From assembly GCA_030141605.1 (NCBI GenBank), contig JAQGDQ010001179.1, forward strand, positions 1 through 57,188: a stretch of 57,188 nt of DNA, written 5' to 3'. Position numbers and translations under genes: made by a program. This document shows positions 53,424 through 57,188 of the stretch, in pieces. This DNA is from Tubiluchus corallicola. Lineage: Eukaryota; Priapulida; Priapulimorpha; Priapulimorphida; Tubiluchidae. The notes beneath the pieces were generated by a model, which saw only the letters and a program-made list of their open reading frames with translations, was not told the DNA's origin and did not search any database. Within the stretch, counting starts at the first letter, position 1. Each line of letters begins with the position of its first letter.

Positions 53424-54121
53424 TCGCCATCTAGTGACGCAAAACACAAGTTGTGAAGCAGCAAATAAGCAAAAATAAAACAATAAATTAAAAGGACGTT
53501 TAATTATTGACACTATATTGCGTCTACACGCATGCATGCCTTACAGGTGCTGCCGCCTGGCGTGCAAAAACGCAAGCTATGAAACCTACAATGCAATCGC
53601 TGGACAAACCAGCAATAATAAAGTATAGTTACGCCACATCTCTGCAATTTATATGCCGTGCTGCCACCTAGCGAACTAAAACGTAAACACATTGAAGTCC
53701 TCTACACAACAACTCAGCAAGATCAACAAGAATAACATTTAATAGAAATGCTATTATGCCAAGTCAACATAATTTACACCTAAATCTTTGCTTATAATGT
53801 GCCTTGCAATCTAGTGCTGCCATCTAGCGTCCTGAAAAAAGCTATGAAAGTTTTTATGCAACAACTGAGCAAAATTGCAAACAAGAATATCAAGCATGAT
53901 GATATTCTTAAATTTTTATTTACAACCCCACCTTTGCTAGTGCATATTACAATCAAGTGCTGCCATCTAGCGTCTGGAAACAAAACCTCTGAACCCTATT
54001 ATGCAACAGCAAGGCAAAACTGCGAAAGGCAATAATGTTAAACAAAGATGATATTCTTAAATTTTATTTACAACCCCCACCGTTGCTTATCCACATTACA
54101 ACTAAGTGCTGCCATCTATCG
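53424..54121 (-). promoter_or_regulatory. CTCF-like motif cluster of the right arm, minus strand
   Basis: Mirror of 32021-32710. The motifs read on the minus strand at about 53424-53437, 53547-53563, 53658-53673, 53814-53830, 53957-53973 and 54107-54121 (GTGCTGCCATCTAGCG on the plus strand). They point left, so the two clusters converge on the 5S array. The repeat units around them are the same as in the left arm. Confidence 0.5.
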
Positions 54122-54511
54122 TCTGGAAACAAAACCTCTGAACCCAATTATGCAACAGCTGAGCAAAACTGCAAAAGATAATAATGTTAAGCAAATATGA
54201 TATTCTTAAATCTTACATTCAAAATTCTTTGGATTATATCTTATCTAAAGATTGTCTTTTTTCAAGAGACTACTTCATTCTTGTGCACCAAACAAGTTGC
54301 CCTTTTGTAAATGAAACATCTGAAATGGTGCATTGTCGTTAAGTGCAAAGACACAGCAACCTGTGAAAATAACAGCAAACCAACAACGAATACGCAACCG
54401 TTAGTTAAATGTACGGCACATTCACAAAACACACGCAGATAAGATACGCGATATAAGTACGTGCAATTCTGCCACGTCATTTCCACAGTAGACAACGCGT
54501 ACCTGCAAAAG

Positions 54512-54549
54512 TCAGTACTGCGAAATTTCAACCAAATCGTCCGTCGCAC
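54512..54549 (-). pseudogene. CFAP43: inverted copy of CFAP43 terminal exon r
   Basis: Complement of 31598-31635 with its acceptor intact. Reads the same peptide ATDDLVEISQY with TAC instead of TAT, then TGA. Whether it belongs to a second complete CFAP43 gene extending beyond the window, or to an isolated 3' fragment, cannot be decided here. Pseudogene is used only as a provisional label. Confidence 0.6.
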
Positions 54550-56444
54550 CTGTCAGAAAAAAATCCGGAAAAGCTTTTAATTATGCGGCAACACACTGTG
54601 ACGTCTTGCCCATTTGTAATTATTGATTTGTTGCATCAAGAAAAGAAATTAAATTGTCTATTTGTGTTCTAGCTGCCAATAATTCACTGTAACTACAAAC
54701 TGGTGTCTATAAACTACGACTGAGCTGAACATTCAGCCAAGGAATATTGTTCTATTCACATCTATAGTTGCATCGTTCTATTACACATTGTTCTATTATG
54801 CCTGTTGTTCATTTAAACATCTATAGATTCTTCAGCAGTCTAGCATTTAGCATTGTAATTTAATGAACATGTGTATGAAGACCTCTCTTCACCCACATAT
54901 AATCAACATTATTTCCTCATGATACGAAAAATTTTGAATGTATTATTGTAGCATTAATTTTGCTAATGAATCACTTTTATTCTTATAAATTGTCCCTCCC
55001 CCTCCTCCCCATAACCCATTGCTATGATGGCAACATTACTATCATCAATTATATTTAAATGTTCAATACAATTATATTTACATATTATGTTTTCCTTTCT
55101 CAACATATTGCTCTTACACCATTGCTATTATTACATCATTTACTTCATCCTTATTTACATTATCAAGTTATCTATAGAAGCAGGCATAATTATAATCATT
55201 TTTTCCTTTAAGTAAGGTGAATCTGTTAATGACCGTATGGTTGCACACTCACCTTGCACTACTCAAATTATTTTATTTAAAATTTATTCATGTGTTTGAT
55301 ATTGTATTTTTTGATAAATAAATTCATAGTTCATAGTTCAAGAGACATTATACTTTTATTATATCATTATAATTAAGTCGTGTAAACTGAAGATACGGGG
55401 GGGTGAACTAGTTACAAAATGCGAAATATCTTAGAGTTTCTTTTACAACGTGCATTAGTACGCCATTAAAAATCACAATACATTAGCGGCGTTTTATTTT
55501 TTCATCATACTGGAGATTTATACAAGCCGTCTGCCATTCCAACTTTTGCGACTAATGAGGCAGGTTAGTTGCTAAGCAGCACAGGACAACAGCTTGAAAG
55601 TCAAGCATGAGTAAACGAATTACAAAGAAAATGGGAATCAACTGCTTCCCTGATGAGTTTAAAACTCGATGTGCTGGTATAAATGGCCCTGAATAAAGTT
55701 TAATTAAGCAGGAAAATGCACCTCTAACGTCTTGCCCATTTGTAATTATTGATTTGTCGCATCAAGAGAAGAAATTAAATTGTCTATTTCTATTCTAGCT
55801 GTCAGCAATTCACTGTAACTACAAACTGGTGTCTATAATCTATGACTGAGCTGAACATTCGGCCAAGGAAAGATCTCCAGCAACATAAAATGAGTTTTGT
55901 CAACAAAAAAATTTGACAGAGTTATTAATTATCACTTAACGAAAAAAGCCTTTTCGCAGATTCGTTGTGCGCAAGCGCAGTTGCTGTAGGTCAAAGGTTA
56001 GGTGTACCGCAGCAACGCGTCTGAGCTACAACCGTCACGTGACGTGTGAGTAAAACAAAGCTGTGTCCACATCAGTTCAGTAATTTCAGTTGTTTTACGT
56101 GCACTTTACTTAATTCTGTGCATCGAGTGATGTGTGTAGAGTGATTTACTTGGGAGCAGGAAAAAATGAACTAGGTAAGGTTCTAGCTAGCTGTTAAAAC
56201 TGTTACTATTACAATGACATGGGCTGTGAGTCATTGTCAAGTGCACACAAATGAGTTGTCTAGTACACTTAACCTTTGACCTTTTTACAATCACTGTCAA
56301 TCGCTGGAACTGCGAAAAGGCTTATTCATCAAGCTGCTTAGGAGTATCAGCAGCTTGAAGAGACATGCATCTGTCATCCAAACACTAGAGTCACAAGAAG
56401 AAGAAGAAAAATAATAATAAGAAGATGATGATGATCTCACTCAC

Positions 56445-56598
56445 CCGTGGCTTGCTGCAAATTCCCGGATGCGCTCACCTCCACATTCAGCGCATTTATC
56501 TTTTCCTTCAGTTGCTGATTTGCTCTCTCCTTCTGGTTCACCTTCTCCTGTAGCTTCTCAATCTGATGTTTCTTGTGGTTAATCTTCTTAAGGTGGTG
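56445..56598 (-). pseudogene. CFAP43: inverted copy of CFAP43 exon q
   Basis: Complement of 29547-29700, apparently without any base change, with the acceptor (CTGAAATGAAG on the plus strand) and donor (ACTCAC|CCGTGG) both kept. Perfect conservation of the exon, while flanking DNA has indels and substitutions, would fit either recent duplication or an allele. The window ends about 590 bp further, inside the preceding intron's minisatellite. Confidence 0.85.
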
Positions 56599-56674
56599 CT
56601 GAAATGAAGAAATACTTCAAAAACGTCTTCTGTGAAGCTCGTTTAAAAAAACAGATTTAAATTTGAGAAATACA

Positions 56675-57188
56675 CATTGTTCTATTACGCCTCTTGTTCT
56701 ATTCACATCTATAGTTGTATTGTTCTATTACACATTGTTCTATTATGCCTTGTTCTATTACACATTGTTCTATTACACCTCTTGTTCTATTCACACCCAT
56801 AGTTGTATTGTTCTATTACACATCGTTCTATTATGCCTCTTGTCCTATTCACATCTATAGTTGTATTGTTCTATTACACATTGTTCTATTATGCATTGTT
56901 CTATTACACATCATTCTATTACACCTCTTGTTCTATTCACACCCATAGTTGTATTGTTCTATTACACATCATTCTATTACGCCTCTTGTTCTATTACACA
57001 TCGTTCTATTACACCTCTTGTTCTATTCACATCTATAGTTGTATTGTTCTATTACACATCGTTCTATTATGCCTCTTGTTCTATTACACATCGTTCTATT
57101 ATGCCTCTTGTTCTATTACACATCATTCTATTACGCCTCTTGTTCTATTACACATCGTTCTATTATTCCTCTTGTTCTATTACACATC
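56675..57188. repeat. right-arm copy of the TAATAGAACAAGAGG minisatellite
   Basis: Complement of about 28957-29472: GTTCTATTACACATC and CCTCTTGTTCTATTA units. It runs off the window end, so the arm length given for the inverted repeat is a minimum. Confidence 0.95.

Larger units (their letters stand above)
46851..57188 (-). repeat. right arm of the 10.3-kb inverted repeat
   Basis: Reverse complement of 28957-39316. It lacks the 582-bp insertion of the left arm and keeps a 5S unit (48697-48816) missing there. Counterparts inside: type A spacer at 47063-47574, extended spacer at 47695-48300, dispersed repeat at 50205-50880, 31-bp minisatellite at 51485-52040, 104-bp repeat at 52440-52700, (ATTC)n at 52722-53025, and the terminal minisatellite from 56675 to the window end. 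Confidence 0.95.

Overview
The window is nuclear DNA from an animal, AT-rich and crowded with introns and repeats. The evidence is one spliced gene with GT-AG introns, 5S rRNA genes with internal Pol III control regions, and DNA transposon, LINE and SINE-like debris. The gene encodes a ciliary protein, so the organism has motile cilia or flagella. The extreme minisatellite load and the 5S sequence fit an aquatic invertebrate, possibly a lophotrochozoan, but I cannot place it further.

Left half (1-31.7 kb): the 3' half of a plus-strand gene that I identify as CFAP43 (WDR96). This is the C-terminal coiled-coil part of a ciliary tether protein. Eighteen exons between 2350 and 31635 join in one open frame of 765 codons plus stop, with matching splice phases at every junction. 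The N-terminal WD-repeat exons lie upstream of the window. Almost every intron holds a tandem repeat. Two of these repeats have copied an exon's own 3' end and splice donor (exons ending at 13796 and 26458). Introns also hold a deleted pogo-like transposon (8621-9023), foldback elements with TATA target duplications and minisatellite-like ends (21508-22375, 24001-24469, and one unpaired end at 22694), a LINE 3' end interrupted by one of them, and several dispersed repeats.

Centre (about 38.4-48.9 kb): a 5S rRNA gene cluster. Ten full-length copies lie on the plus strand, three on the minus strand, and one copy lacks its first 31 nt. The plus-strand copies are separated by two basic spacer types, each tied to its own 5' flank. 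One spacer type carries a decayed 5S relic.

Right half (46.85 kb to the end): an inverted copy of 28957-39316. The two arms, each about 10.3 kb, are nearly identical. They differ by scattered substitutions, a 582-bp retroposon-like insertion present only in the left arm, and a 5S-containing segment of about 560 bp present only in the right arm. The right arm carries the last two CFAP43 exons on the minus strand, so the locus reads as a tail-to-tail duplication around 5S rDNA. It could equally be two haplotypes joined by the assembler. Each arm holds six same-facing CTCF-like motifs in a diverged repeat. The two clusters face each other across the 5S array.

Most long open frames in the window are translations of simple repeats or of 5S spacers and are not genes.
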